Shown: positions 36,001 through 39,745 of the stretch, one piece after another
Position numbering within the stretch: the stretch's first letter is position 1
How the letters are laid out: each line of letters begins with the position of its first letter
Assembly (NCBI GenBank): GCA_034440575.1
Contig: JAOTOL010001626.1
Location: forward strand, 214,001 to 278,000
Length of the DNA stretch: 64,000 nucleotides
Source of the DNA: Imbricaverruca yamaguchii
Lineage: Eukaryota; Arthropoda; Thecostraca; Neoverrucidae
Direction of reading: 5' to 3'
The notes under the pieces: model-generated
The model's input: only the letters and a program-made list of their open reading frames with translations
Databases searched by the model: none
Told to the model about the DNA's origin: nothing
Made by a program: the position numbers and the translations under genes

Positions 36001-38645
36001 AATCGACGCAATTTGTTATAGGTCCAGGAAATCGCAACCTTTTCGAGCTATCATTACCCCCTTTGGGTTAGGCCAACCTCGTGATTACCCCGTATCAAAT
36101 TTAGAATGCCTCATAACCAAAGTTCATTTTCAAGGTTGAGAACATGTAGTATTTCCTGCTGATATATGTGCACAGGTTTTTGGCAAATGTACACAGTACT
36201 CTCCATACTCGAGGTTTGACGAAACCCCACTATAACCCCACCCCCACCCCTCCACAAGCCAGCGCATTACCCCAGGTTCCGGCCATGTAGCATAATGTCA
36301 TCGTTTGCACAAAAGGTGACAACCACCAAGCCTATTCCGGATTTGGACGACAACCACGAAACCATTTTTTTTTTAGCCCTGGCCGCGCCCACACCGCTGC
36401 TGCTCCCCTTGCGTGCGCCCGGTCATCATGCCGCATACCGCCGGGCACGGGCGGAGGCAGGCGCGCCACAGCCCCCTTACATTTGTATTGTGCCGTATTG
36501 TATCGGGTTGTTTGTACCGCAGTATGCTTTATCCAGCTGTCTGTACCGCATTGTCTGTATTGTGCTGTTGCTGTCTGTACCTTGCCATATGTACCGCGCT
36601 GTCTGTACCGTACTGTTTGTACCTTTATATCTGTACCGCGCTGTATGTACCGTACTACCTGTACCTTGCCACATGTACCGTGCTGTCTGCACCGTACCAC
36701 ATGTACTGTGCTGTCTGCACCGTACCATCTGTACCGTGCTGTCTGAGAGACCGCTTTCTGTGCTGCAGGGCAATCTTTCCGCTATACTTCCATGCCGCTT
36801 GGATGACCACCGAACACCACAAGGAGGGCTTCATGGCGTTCCTGGACACCATCAGCAAGATGGAAGATGTGTGGCTGGTGACCAACTGGCAGGCGATTCA
36901 GTGGATGCGTGACCCCCAGCCACTAAGCTCCGTCAACAGCTTCAAACCATTCGGATGTGACTACCAGGTAAGGAATGTCATTAGCGGGGAAGTCAATAAT
37001 TGCCCGGTAAGCGATGCCATTAGCGGGCAAGGCGATAATTGCTCGGTGAGCGATGTGATAGCAACCGAAAATTTCGATGAAAACAACTGACTTATCATGA
37101 CGATCAAGAGCAATAAATTGTACCGGATGGATGCTTTCGGTACTCCGTATTCAAGCAGATAAAGGACGGAGCCTGGAAGAGTCGTTTCTGTGATCATCTG
37201 AAGCGATTCACTGATGTCGGCACTGACGCTGATTCATGCTTTCCACCTGGAGGTTGGACGTGACAGCTGATTGCAAATACCTACTTGGTATCTCGATGAA
37301 TTGTGCATGAAGCTCCGTTTAAGGTAGGGTATTTTGAATGCACAGAAAAAGGAGATGTATTTTGTCTGAACAGTCGCTCAGTGGCAGCTCCTGACATTTA
37401 ATTCCTAATTTAATTGAATTAGTACCTTTGTTGCATAAAATCAGTGTAGAGAGGAAGCATTTGACACCTGTCCCTCCTCCAGAGAAATCGTGAGTTGCTG
37501 GGCTGATTTTCATGAAAGAACAGACCTTGGGCTACCGCGGAAGGCAGAGCCCATTGCACCCGCTCCCTCCAGCCTCCCTCTCCCCACACACACACACTGC
37601 CTCCACCAGTGATGCTGAATTTAACGCGGTGAGAGAAAGTTTGGTTTCGAAGAGGTCTAAATCCAAAGGAATTCAGATAGGGGATACGTTCCATATATAG
37701 GTATATGTGCGTCCTGGTAAAGCATTCTTATTACCGAAATTTGCGTTCGTGGTGCATGTTTTTACCGGTGTGTGAAACGGCGGAGCTGTCTATATTTTTG
37801 GAGATGAGGGGTTTGTGGCTCTCTGATGTTCGCTCGAGCTGCACGCCTAGTGTATTTCGGGGTTAACATGATGTTCTACGAGGTGGTCCCTGAAAACTTG
37901 TGTTGAGGAACCTCACGAACAAAATTATTGACCCTCCAAATTTTCCTTCGGGCCTCGACCCGTCTTGTGCATCATATTGAGCTTTTCGTACCATCTAGTT
38001 CCAGTTTGTTGTACCATGGCTCCCAGGAGTCGTCCATAGACCAGCTTTGTGACATCGCATCAAACGCAAATACCAACACATGTTTTCAGAACAATAGCTG
38101 GGGAGATTAGAAAATTGGCCATTGTTAGGTAACTGCAGTAATTTTGAGTACAATGGCGCGACCAGATTGCAAGTGACTGATGCAGGGCGAGTCTGCAATG
38201 CGACGCACATGTATCATCTGTACGCCGCGGGTGCTGCTCAGCCCGGACGACTGTAATTGATCGGGTCACCAGCGGTGGCTGGCCACCAGTAGCGACATCT
38301 GTTATCAGTGACGACGTTTTCAATCAGTGGCGACATCTGCCACCGGTTGGAATCTGATGTTTAACGATTCCAAACGTTTTGTTTTCGTCCCCTCATGCGT
38401 TCACTTTCCGTTCCAAATTGCAAATTCCCTAGACGCGTCCCTCCTGTCGTTGTGAGCGCGTCGACCTCCATCGTCGACGTATCGCCGATGCTAATCGAGG
38501 TATCATGCTGCAGGACCGGCACCGCTGCGTCAAGGCAAAGAAGTGCAACCTCTGGCACAAGTCCGGCGTTCGATACATGACCACGTGCCAACCGTGCCCC
38601 ACCAAGTACCCTTGGACGGGCTCCACGGGTGTCAGCCGGTCCTAA
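1..38645 (+). CDS. Cda5: Chitin deacetylase, group IV (Cda5-type), spliced gene, 5' partial
   Basis: The product is a secreted enzyme that removes acetyl groups from chitin in cuticle or other extracellular chitin (family role; not shown here). My exon chain is (?1-32), 11856-12240, 15601-15653, 18841-18999, 19271-19723, 21038-21121, 22279-22382, 23450-23675 or 28682-28910, 29686-29815, 30522-30684, 31272-31416, 36769-36967, 38514-38645. All introns are GT-AG and phases agree from 11856 to the stop, giving about 743 residues. Catalytic motifs seen: TFDD, HS(V/I)SHS, RAPF, the YDSS...SWPY segment and LYFH, so the metal ligands and catalytic Asp are retained. Wording such as GGNRMFKMLY and CPTKYPWTG fits group IV rather than the LDLa-containing serpentine/vermiform groups. 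The Thr/Ser-rich linker before the catalytic domain also fits Cda5. The signal peptide and chitin-binding domain lie outside the window. Transcript evidence was not available. Confidence 0.9.
33..130. repeat. Short direct repeats just after the first donor
   Basis: About 29-bp units sharing AGTGAACCCCGGCTGC occur at roughly 89-118 and 117-146, and a related CAGTGAGCGGGG string lies just before. They sit immediately inside the putative first intron. Confidence 0.5.
147..586. other. Intronic sequence without recognised features
   Basis: Unique-looking, mixed composition. A 71-codon minus-strand open frame at 241-456 shows no recognisable domain and is probably chance. Confidence 0.5.
587..779 (-). 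mobile_element. tRNA-derived SINE, family A, with 9-bp target-site duplication
   Basis: On the minus strand the element starts with a tRNA-like head containing an A box (TAGTCTAGGGGTAAG) and a B box (GGTTCGAATCTC). A body follows with CGCCCGCGACCAATCGGCG and a tail rich in CCAATAACC. It occupies about 596-770 and is flanked by the direct repeat CCAACTCTG at 587-595 and 771-779. The same body recurs at 54965-55130 and, with another head, at about 61190-61365. Confidence 0.9.
780..2590. other. Intronic region with weak purine-rich repeats, no gene
   Basis: Bases 980-1180 hold degenerate GGACATGGAGG-type repeats whose open frames on the minus strand are low complexity. Bases 2330-2470 hold degenerate CAGTGGTCGCTGT/CACCGTGGCAGT repeats. 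A short TA tract lies near 2055. I see no exon with matching splice sites and no RNA gene. Confidence 0.5.
2592..2830. repeat. Degenerate tandem repeat, roughly 40 to 50 bp unit
   Basis: Units begin GGCGCCGTTTGGCTGTTGCC and continue with GCTTGAAGAGA. About five diverged copies follow one another directly upstream of the 13-bp array. Confidence 0.7.
2890..3612. repeat. Minisatellite, 13-bp unit CGTCTCCCGTCTA
   Basis: More than 50 near-perfect copies, with a less regular stretch at about 3070-3230. Because 13 is not a multiple of three, three units make 39 bases, so two forward frames stay open through the array and read as SPVYV/RLRLPST repeats. Those open frames are products of the repeat, not genes. 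Confidence 0.97.
3613..4833. other. Intronic sequence, nothing recognised
   Basis: Mixed composition with no splice-consistent exon, RNA gene or clear repeat. Small open frames at 3649-3879 and 4594-4946 have no recognisable domain. Confidence 0.5.
4834..5128. repeat. Minisatellite, 59-bp unit, five copies
   Basis: The unit runs CTGTCCAGAGCCTGCGGTAC ... TGTTGATGCAG. Copies 1 to 4 are very similar and the fifth is more diverged. Open frames on both strands here are repeat shadows. Confidence 0.92.
5320..5470. repeat. Degenerate TCTGATCTGGTCC repeats
   Basis: A run of diverged units containing GGTCAGA and TCTGATCTGGTC. The unit is imperfect and period uncertain. Confidence 0.6.
5471..5995. 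other. Intronic sequence, nothing recognised
   Basis: No exon, RNA gene or tandem array seen. Confidence 0.45.
6000..6410. repeat. Degenerate minisatellite, unit about 28 bp
   Basis: Units contain CTGTGTGGAACACGACCCAG. The first copies near 6020-6120 are nearly exact and later ones become diverged and of uneven length. Confidence 0.85.
6411..6945. repeat. Minisatellite, 53-bp unit
   Basis: The unit contains GAAGCAGGGTCTGGCCCGGT and GAGCCAGGTCGGGTTGGTGG. About ten copies are nearly identical, alternating between small variants, which suggests recent or ongoing unit exchange. Confidence 0.95.
6937..7130. repeat. Direct repeat, period about 82 bp, two and a half copies
   Basis: Two near-identical copies carry GCGTCGACTAGTGCCCTAAT and GACCACGGCTGAGTGTGC. 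A partial third copy ends near 7125. Confidence 0.85.
7510..7690. repeat. Tandem repeat, unit near 67 bp, three copies
   Basis: Each copy carries GTGATCACG, GGTGTTCGGCGGGGC and an AATCTGA segment. Copies start near 7516, 7582 and 7651. Confidence 0.8.
7798..9755. mobile_element. Long-terminal-inverted-repeat DNA element, copy 1, with 10-bp flanking direct repeat
   Basis: The left arm begins near 7808 (CTGCGTGGATAATTTTC...) and its inverse ends at 9745 (...AAATTATCGACGCAG). The arms match over several hundred bases, including TGAGAACCAATCCAGATAAG and TCTAATACACCAGCAAAT, in opposite orientation. The direct repeat TAGTAGTTAG lies at 7798-7807 and 9746-9755. Long inverted arms plus a 9-11 bp duplication are typical of Mutator-like elements (family knowledge); no transposase is visible, so it would be non-autonomous. 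The GC-rich centre (about 8500-9230) is shared with copy 2 at 57877-60008. Confidence 0.85.
8520..9140 (+). other. Conserved GC-rich core of the long-TIR element with short open frames
   Basis: Two short plus-strand frames (8520-8771 and 8823-9140) have counterparts in copy 2 (58724-58927 and 58924-59160). Shared peptide wording includes VSRIVQLTDRA and AADAPDTFNSELAL. I recognise no domain. They may be remnants of a transposase or of a captured host sequence. A small AAAGAGTACAAAGAG repeat lies at 8680-8745 in this copy only. Confidence 0.5.
9756..10517. other. Intronic sequence, nothing recognised
   Basis: Bases 10000-10190 are locally GC-rich, but no frame has a splice-consistent boundary matching the neighbouring exons. 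Confidence 0.45.
10518..11240. repeat. Diverged segmental direct duplication, about 240 bp copies, period about 452 bp
   Basis: The block starting GAGATGTGTTC at 10518 and running to about 10755 recurs at 10970-11236. Shared strings include GGCGGAATCATACGAGTT, GGACGCGTCTTATCTGTGTC and TTAGCATTGGTTGTGGACAT. A different 220-bp segment separates the copies. The second copy has an insertion of ATGCATATT-type sequence near 10998-11030. Confidence 0.85.
11241..11855. other. Intronic sequence before the first well-supported linker exon
   Basis: No additional feature seen. It ends in a pyrimidine-rich acceptor (CTGTCCCGCCCGCAG). Confidence 0.5.
11856..12240 (+). CDS. Cda5: Cda5 linker exon (Pro/Arg-rich, acidic Tyr/Asp patch)
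   Basis: The exon opens after CCCGCCCGCAG and completes a phase-2 codon. It then reads DNGFRAKVTAAPVRLSTLSS, a Pro/Arg/Ser-rich stretch, and a Tyr/Asp-rich patch (YVNDTIYDVYYIYDDDD), ending TAAATV before GTGGGT in phase 0. Third codon positions are almost all G or C. It is the low-complexity linker between the chitin-binding and catalytic domains. The 3' end is less certain, because the frame stays open into the following 39-bp repeat until 12564; I chose 12240 since its phase fits the next exon. Confidence 0.75.
12241..14345. repeat. Large minisatellite, 39-bp unit, about 50 copies
   Basis: The unit is GTGACGAGCACACAGTCCGG plus GGTGGGGTACAGTCTAACG. It starts directly at the likely donor of the preceding exon, whose boundary sequence (CACAGTGGTGGGTTG...CCGAACGGTGACGAG) resembles the unit. 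As 39 is divisible by three, long frames are open on both strands. In the exon's own frame it reads VTSTQSGVGYSLT repeats, interrupted by stops at 12564 and elsewhere. An irregular patch lies at about 13060-13215. Confidence 0.97.
14346..14909. other. Intronic sequence, nothing recognised
   Basis: Ordinary mixed sequence between two arrays. Confidence 0.45.
14910..15360. repeat. Minisatellite, 43-bp unit, about ten copies
   Basis: The unit is CACCACTGACTGACCTGAAC plus ACCTGACCGCAGCCATTAGGTGC. More diverged and longer versions continue to about 15560, just upstream of the acceptor at 15599-15600. Confidence 0.95.
15601..15653 (+). CDS. Cda5: Cda5 linker micro-exon, Thr-rich
   Basis: A 53-base exon lies between a strong polypyrimidine acceptor (CTCTCTCTGCTTGACAG) and a GTAAGT donor. 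In phase 0 it reads RVPGAERTTSTTTPSTL and ends with two bases of an Arg codon. Entry phase 0 and exit phase 2 fit both neighbours exactly. The Thr-rich content matches the next exon and suggests an O-glycosylated linker. Confidence 0.8.
15654..16719. other. Intronic sequence with a short 75-bp direct repeat
   Basis: CTGACTGCGAGGAGCCACCA...CAGCTGACAATATGG at about 15725-15783 is repeated in shortened form at about 15802-15853. The remainder is unremarkable. Confidence 0.5.
16720..17830 (-). pseudogene. LINE reverse transcriptase fragment (CR1/Jockey-like), decayed
   Basis: On the minus strand, 17827 down to 17489 encodes RT-like wording: a decayed STVTP...ITAQSVHLTSL block, GRSCLTNLLEFSEYV and VRLNFSKAFDIVPNTRLF. 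Further on, about 17480-17390 encodes IEAGLMHGVYMLADDMKLAG, with the polymerase active-site ADD box. Stops and frameshifts interrupt it, so it is a dead non-LTR retrotransposon copy inside the intron. Confidence 0.8.
17831..18840. other. Intronic sequence; short GTCCGCTC repeats near 18660-18730
   Basis: Only a short run of CGTCCGCTCGTC-type 8 to 12 bp repeats is visible, about 110 bp upstream of the next exon. Confidence 0.5.
18841..18999 (+). CDS. Cda5: Cda5 linker exon with polythreonine tract
   Basis: The acceptor GACGACCCGCCAG supplies one base to complete an Arg codon. The exon then reads ARPGVS, about 25 consecutive Thr, PTTTTSSPSPSGFVLRNIVRP, and ends with two bases of a Gly codon before GTAAGT. 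Phases 2 in and 2 out fit the neighbours. The tract is built from mixed ACC and ACT codons. It is likely heavily O-glycosylated and may vary in length between individuals. Confidence 0.82.
19271..19723 (+). CDS. Cda5: Cda5 linker exon, Ser/Thr/Arg-rich
   Basis: The exon opens after GGTAGTTTCAG at phase 2 and closes before GTGAGA at phase 2. It encodes about 150 residues beginning SLLTSRKTSSADISSTRGSS, with imperfect repeats of SSTRAS/STRDSTLGSTRA, and ending IDSVRPSRPS. Codons are strongly GC-ending. There is no globular domain; it is an extended basic and hydroxylated linker. Open sequence continues upstream to 19104, but the acceptor phase selects 19271. Confidence 0.82.
19724..21037. other. 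Intronic sequence with a possible decayed SINE at about 20690-20830
   Basis: On the minus strand near 20830-20740, CCAGCGGTCCCGCTCTCAAT and GGGGTCGCAAGCTCGAGCCC resemble the head of a tRNA-derived SINE, but box B is poor. The rest shows nothing. Confidence 0.3.
21038..21121 (+). CDS. Cda5: Cda5 linker exon ending in the INIWEYPA motif
   Basis: The exon lies between TAGCGCCGTTTCAG and GTGAGT, with phase 2 in and out. It reads LFPKKSENSVVSLVKPKKIN and continues IWEYPAR before a split Arg codon. The WEYP motif just ahead of the Cys-rich bridge is, as I recall, conserved in Cda5 proteins. Confidence 0.88.
21176..21216. repeat. Microsatellite, AATAGACT x5
   Basis: Five copies of an 8-bp unit, about 55 bases after the donor. 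Confidence 0.9.
21217..22278. other. Intronic sequence, nothing recognised
   Basis: No array or element identified. An alternative acceptor for the next exon lies at 22226-22227. Confidence 0.45.
22279..22382 (+). CDS. Cda5: Cda5 Cys-rich bridge exon before the catalytic domain
   Basis: It reads PAPLYPQPMPDEPAERCDAR and continues CRLPDCSCGGTATPG, the short Cys cluster that introduces the NodB domain in arthropod chitin deacetylases. Phase 2 entry and phase 1 exit fit both neighbours. The start is uncertain: the acceptor GTGCGGCAG (22277-22278) gives a smooth WEYPARR-PAPLYP join with GC-ending codons. The acceptor CTCTCAG at 22226-22227 also keeps phase and would add 17 Cys-containing residues. 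The donor GTACGT begins a 40-bp repeat. Confidence 0.85.
22383..22495. repeat. 40-bp tandem repeat starting exactly at a splice donor
   Basis: Units start GTACGTCTCC at 22383, 22423 and 22463 and contain ACCTCGAACAC. There are about two and a half copies. The first unit's GTACGT is the donor of the preceding exon, so the donor hexamer is reiterated at 40-base steps. Confidence 0.9.
22496..23449. other. Intronic sequence, C/T-rich
   Basis: Pyrimidine-rich with scattered CCACCTCCTGG and TGTCCC strings but no regular array. It ends at an acceptor (ACCGTTTTAG). Confidence 0.5.
23450..23675 (+). CDS. Cda5: Cda5 catalytic exon, version A (motif 1 and start of motif 2)
   Basis: The exon (phase 1 in, phase 2 out) reads GGLYPEQIPQLVLLTFDDAV, then NELNRGAYRAMF, a segment GRTNPNGCPISATFYVSHEW, and NLYADGHELASHSV. 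It closes with two bases of a Ser codon at GTAAGT. It holds the TFDD motif (catalytic Asp plus a metal-binding Asp) and the first His of the HSxSHS metal site, completed by the next exon. It is an alternative to 28682-28910: same phases, length differing by three bases, and strong similarity. Including both would duplicate this part of the fold. Confidence 0.92.
23720..24395. repeat. Minisatellite, 12-bp unit CTGTGGCCCCGG
   Basis: Over 50 units alternate CTGTGGCCCCGG, CTGTGGTCCCGG and CTGTGGTCCTGG, beginning about 45 bases after the donor of exon A. As the unit is 4 codons, all frames on both strands can stay open (for example PGPQ or VAPA repeats); these are not genes. Confidence 0.97.
24690..25070. 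repeat. Minisatellite, 21-bp unit CGTCCGCGACCGTCCACATAG
   Basis: About 18 copies with single-base variants, with an isolated further unit near 25139-25160. The unit is 7 codons, which explains the long shadow frames on both strands. Confidence 0.96.
25200..26875. other. Intronic sequence, nothing recognised
   Basis: AT-richer, unique-looking sequence between the two alternative catalytic exons. No array, RNA gene or domain seen. Confidence 0.5.
26876..27072. mobile_element. Palindromic element with about 57-bp arms
   Basis: The left arm (26876-26932, TTTAGACATTGCGTGAGACG...GAGGTGCTGAG) is the inverse of 27016-27072 (CTCAGCACCTCC...CACGCAATGTCTAAA), with only a few mismatches. The loop of about 83 bases contains a hammerhead-like motif on the minus strand. 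Related single-arm sequence recurs at about 27150-27175. Confidence 0.85.
26971..27010 (-). ncRNA. Minimal type-I hammerhead ribozyme motif (Penelope-like-element type)
   Basis: On the minus strand the order is: stem I strand (ACTC), the core CTGATGA (26997-27003), a GGCC-CCT-GGCC hairpin for stem II, CGAAAC (26979-26984 complement), the GTT cleavage triplet, and stem I return strand (GAGT). Stem III is reduced to the self-complementary ACGT, as in hammerheads that act as dimers. Such minimal motifs are known in Penelope-like retroelements. Activity is not shown, and stem I is only four clear base pairs. Confidence 0.65.
27073..28681. repeat. Intronic sequence with a dispersed GATCGTCCAT motif repeat
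   Basis: Strings related to AGTAACTACTGAGGTCGTCCAT occur near 26805-26830, 27340-27360, 27485-27520 and 27665-27690 in both orientations, with TTTTCATGAAAAT nearby. It is probably a degraded repeat family. The minus-strand frame at 27625-27945 has no recognised domain. Confidence 0.45.
28682..28910 (+). CDS. Cda5: Cda5 catalytic exon, version B (alternative to 23450-23675)
   Basis: After ACAACGTGCAG it reads GGIEPKSTPQLVLLTFDDSI, NDINHELYTEMFKTSGRKNP, NGCPISATFYLSHEW and NLYADGHEMASHSI, closing with AG before GTGAGC. Phase 1 in and 2 out match version A. Both versions complete a Ser codon with the first base of the next exon (TC+C or AG+C), so both give HSxSHS. Differences cluster after TFDD, where this version carries one extra residue. 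Insect chitin deacetylases (as I recall, Tribolium CDA2 and CDA5) are known to have alternative forms. Confidence 0.9.
28911..29685. other. Intronic sequence, nothing recognised
   Basis: No repeats of note. Ends with a C-rich acceptor region (CCCCCCCCCATCACCACCCC). Confidence 0.5.
29686..29815 (+). CDS. Cda5: Cda5 catalytic exon with motif 2 (second half) and RAPF motif 3
   Basis: The exon begins by completing Ser, then HSFGEQFSTSKWEDEIAGQR, and EIIAAYGGVKMEDVRGMRAP followed by FLS, ending in phase 0 before GTGAGG. It supplies the second metal-binding His of motif 2 and the RxPF segment. The wording is that of Cda5 proteins. It is shared by both alternative upstream exons. Confidence 0.95.
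29816..30521. other. Intronic sequence, nothing recognised
   Basis: No repeats or other features seen. Confidence 0.5.
30522..30684 (+). CDS. Cda5: Cda5 catalytic exon with motif 4 (YDSS...WPYTLDYK)
   Basis: The exon reads IGGNRMFKMLYNNNFTYDSS, MPVYENKPPSWPYTLDYKIH and HDCMIPPCPNKAYP, ending with one base of a Gly codon before GTCAGT. Entry phase 0, exit phase 1. It carries the Asp and Trp of motif 4. Its last bases (CCCAATAAGGCCTACCCAG) are the template of the 36-bp array that follows, so alternative donors may extend the exon in frame. Confidence 0.95.
30685..31200 (+). repeat. 36-bp array that reiterates the exon end and its splice donor, about 14 units
   Basis: Each unit is close to GTCAGTACCCACACTGTCCC plus AACAAGGCCTACCCAG, that is, the donor plus the last bases of the preceding exon. 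The frame is open throughout and would encode CPNKAYPGQYPH-type 12-residue units, each with one Cys. One unit (near 30926-30994) carries an extra 33 bases. Several units keep CCCAG/GTCAG; others have lost it (CCCATGTCAG, CCAAGGTCAG, CCCAGATCAG). Confidence 0.95.
31201..31250 (+). pseudogene. Decayed copy of the next exon's 5' end with in-frame stop
   Basis: Bases 31201-31248 match 31266-31313 (acceptor CCCCAG plus the exon start) at 38 of 48 positions. Where the real exon reads VWEVPMVMWQD, this copy reads VWEAPVLIW and then TAG at 31236-31238. The copy keeps an AG that could act as acceptor. Confidence 0.85.
31272..31416 (+). CDS. Cda5: Cda5 catalytic exon (VWEVPMVMWQDL...)
   Basis: After GACGCCCCAG the exon completes Gly and reads VWEVPMVMWQDLSGGRCSMV, DACTTPDTAEGVYKMMIRNF and ERHYTSN, ending with AG of an Arg codon before GTAATT. 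Phase 1 in, 2 out. GGRCSMVDAC and NFERHYTSNR are characteristic of Cda5-type enzymes. Confidence 0.95.
31417..32900. other. Intronic sequence with a GC-rich island at about 31690-31985
   Basis: The island contains GGACGACAACCACGAA at about 31968-31983 and a GGCCGCGCCCAGGG segment. An inverse, diverged copy lies at about 36340-36470. An open frame (31715-32029) shows no known domain and no matching splice phase. The remainder, 32060-32900, is AT-rich with no feature. Confidence 0.45.
33531..33880. repeat. Tandem duplication, about 175 bp
   Basis: The block ATGTAGCCCCCTGGATGCTG ... CAAATGTGTTGGTCC occurs at about 33531-33711 and 33712-33880. The first copy has a 9-base insertion (TCCAACTAC) after GATTTTGACA. 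Confidence 0.9.
33880..34640 (-). pseudogene. LINE reverse transcriptase C-terminal fragment (CR1/Jockey-like)
   Basis: Minus-strand wording includes KLYCAYVRPHVEYCVQAWSP, DCWLLEKVQKRTTKMVNGMG, then RGYLGKMFELN and TRLRQTFFTNRVVEHWNQLP. This is the typical thumb and end region of non-LTR retrotransposon ORF2. Frames shift between segments, so it is inactive. It lies inside the TTTAAGCC inverted-repeat element. Confidence 0.88.
34819..34990. repeat. Dispersed repeat end, copy 1 of a direct pair
   Basis: TAGGGATGGAAAAAAGCTGG ... GGTGCATTGACAGTGTTG recurs at 35763-35940 in the same orientation with high similarity. Confidence 0.85.
35763..35945. repeat. Dispersed repeat end, copy 2 of a direct pair
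   Basis: Direct copy of 34819-34990. The last portion, CAAACCATGGGTGCATTGAC, is itself duplicated at about 35901-35948. Confidence 0.85.
36340..36475. repeat. GC-rich repeat, inverse relative of 31800-31985
   Basis: Shares GGACGACAACCACGAA with the earlier island. In inverse orientation, poly-T followed by CCCTGG and CGCGCCC, and a GCGCCCGG...CATGC stretch, also match. Diverged; boundaries approximate. Confidence 0.4.
36483..36755. repeat. Degenerate CTGTACCGTGCTGT repeat immediately before an acceptor
   Basis: About 17 to 20 diverged 12 to 16 base units of the type TGTACCGTGCTGTC run up to about 13 bases before the acceptor (GTGCTGCAG, 36760-36768). Confidence 0.85.
36769..36967 (+). CDS. 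Cda5: Cda5 catalytic exon with LYFH motif 5
   Basis: The exon completes Arg and reads AIFPLYFHAAWMTTEHHKEG, FMAFLDTISKMEDVWLVTNW, QAIQWMRDPQPLSSVNSFKP and FGCDYQ, ending in phase 0 before GTAAGG. LYFHAAW contains the conserved His of motif 5. NWQAIQWMRDP is a strong signature of arthropod chitin deacetylases. The donor starts a 39-bp repeat. Confidence 0.95.
36968..37062 (+). repeat. 39-bp tandem repeat starting exactly at a splice donor
   Basis: Units start at 36968 (GTAAGG), 37007 (GTAAGC) and 37046 (GTGAGC), each followed by ATG(T/C)CATTAGCGGG in the first two. The exon's frame remains open through them and ends at TGA (37088-37090), so each unit is 13 codons and each later GT could serve as an in-frame donor. 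Confidence 0.92.
37091..38513. other. Last intron, nothing recognised
   Basis: Small open frames at 37419-37694 and 37512-37700 have no recognised domain. The intron ends with acceptor TATCATGCTGCAG. Confidence 0.5.
38514..38645 (+). CDS. Cda5: Cda5 last exon, Cys-rich C-terminus and stop
   Basis: The exon reads DRHRCVKAKKCNLWHKSGVR, YMTTCQPCPTKYPWTGSTGV and SRS, then TAA at 38643-38645. Entry phase 0 matches the previous exon. CNLWHKSGVRYM and CPTKYPWTG are typical Cda5 endings, with conserved Cys likely in disulfides. I see no canonical AATAAA within about 400 bases downstream, so the polyadenylation site is undetermined. Confidence 0.95.
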   Translation, partial: DRHRCVKAKKCNLWHKSGVRYMTTCQPCPTKYPWTGSTGVSRS

Positions 38646-39329
38646 GGCGGCCGGCCGCCGGCATCAGCCGGCTTCAAGGCGTCCGAGGAGCGGCGTGGAG
38701 CGGCGTCAACACAGCCGCGCTGCCCGGCAGCGGCGCTGGAGCCTCGCCGGACGTGTTCGTCGTGCACACTGTGTGTGGGGCTGTGGACAGCGCGGCCCGA
38801 GCAAGAGCGTCAGCGGCGAGGCTGTGGCATCCGGCGTGCTTGCTGTGGAGGCGTGTCTGTTGGATGTGGCTCGAGGCGGTGTAATGGCGTGCGACTGAAT
38901 TCACCTGTCATGTGTATGTACGAGCTGACCGCGACTCGGATTCTGACCCTGTCGTGTGCGTGTGTCGTGTGTCGTGTGTCGTGTGTCGTGTGATCGACTT
39001 GTGTGACGATGTTCTTCCTAAGTCATAATAGGGAATTTTTTAATGATGCTTAACGTTTTCTGTTTGAAAATTAACTAGACGTTTAGAAGGCTTCGCGAGA
39101 TGAAAGAAACGTGCACTCACACCAGCAAAGTTTCAGGCTGTTTGTGTACGTTGCTAAGGCGTCCTCGGCTAAGCCCGCTGCCTCGCGGTGCAGCGGATCA
39201 TACCGGAGTGAAGTTGAATGAAGTGAAGTGAAGTGAAGTGACGTTAAATGAAGCGAAGTGCATTAAGACGACTGGATGACATTCGTGTGTGGTGATCTGG
39301 AAGCCATATGGTTATGCCTATCCCGGCGT
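38646..39329. other. 3' flank of the deacetylase gene
   Basis: GC-rich at first, with no recognisable coding frame continuing after the stop. Short GTGTGTCGT (38960-38990) and AAGTGAAGTG (39215-39245) repeats are visible. Confidence 0.5.
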
Positions 39330-39745
39330 GTGCTATGACCCCGGTGTCAGTGTTTGTTGGAACCCGGATCTGTCGTCTGACCCCGGTGCCATGACCGGAC
39401 CCGCCGACTGACCCCGGTGTCATTGTTCGTCACGACTCGGACCCATAGACTGACCCCAAGGTTGGTGTTTGTTATGACTCGAACACGCCGACTGACCCCG
39501 GTGTCAGTCTTTGTCATGACTCGAGTACGTCGACTGACCCCGGTGTCAGCCTTCGTCATGACTCGAACATGTCGACTGACCCCAGTGTCAGTCTTTGTCA
39601 TGACTCGGATCCGCTGACCGACCCCGGGGTCAGTGTGTGTCGTGACCTGAACCCGCTGACTGACCCCGGGGTCAGTGTTTGTCGTGACCTGGGCCCGCCG
39701 ATCGATTGATTGATCCGATTGAGCCGCCGATTGACCCCAGTGTCA
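39330..39745. repeat. Minisatellite, about 42-bp unit, roughly nine copies
   Basis: Units contain GACTGACCCCGGTGTCAGT and GTCATGACTCGAACACG. Variants differ in CCC(C/A)(G/A)GGGTCAGTG. Confidence 0.92.
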
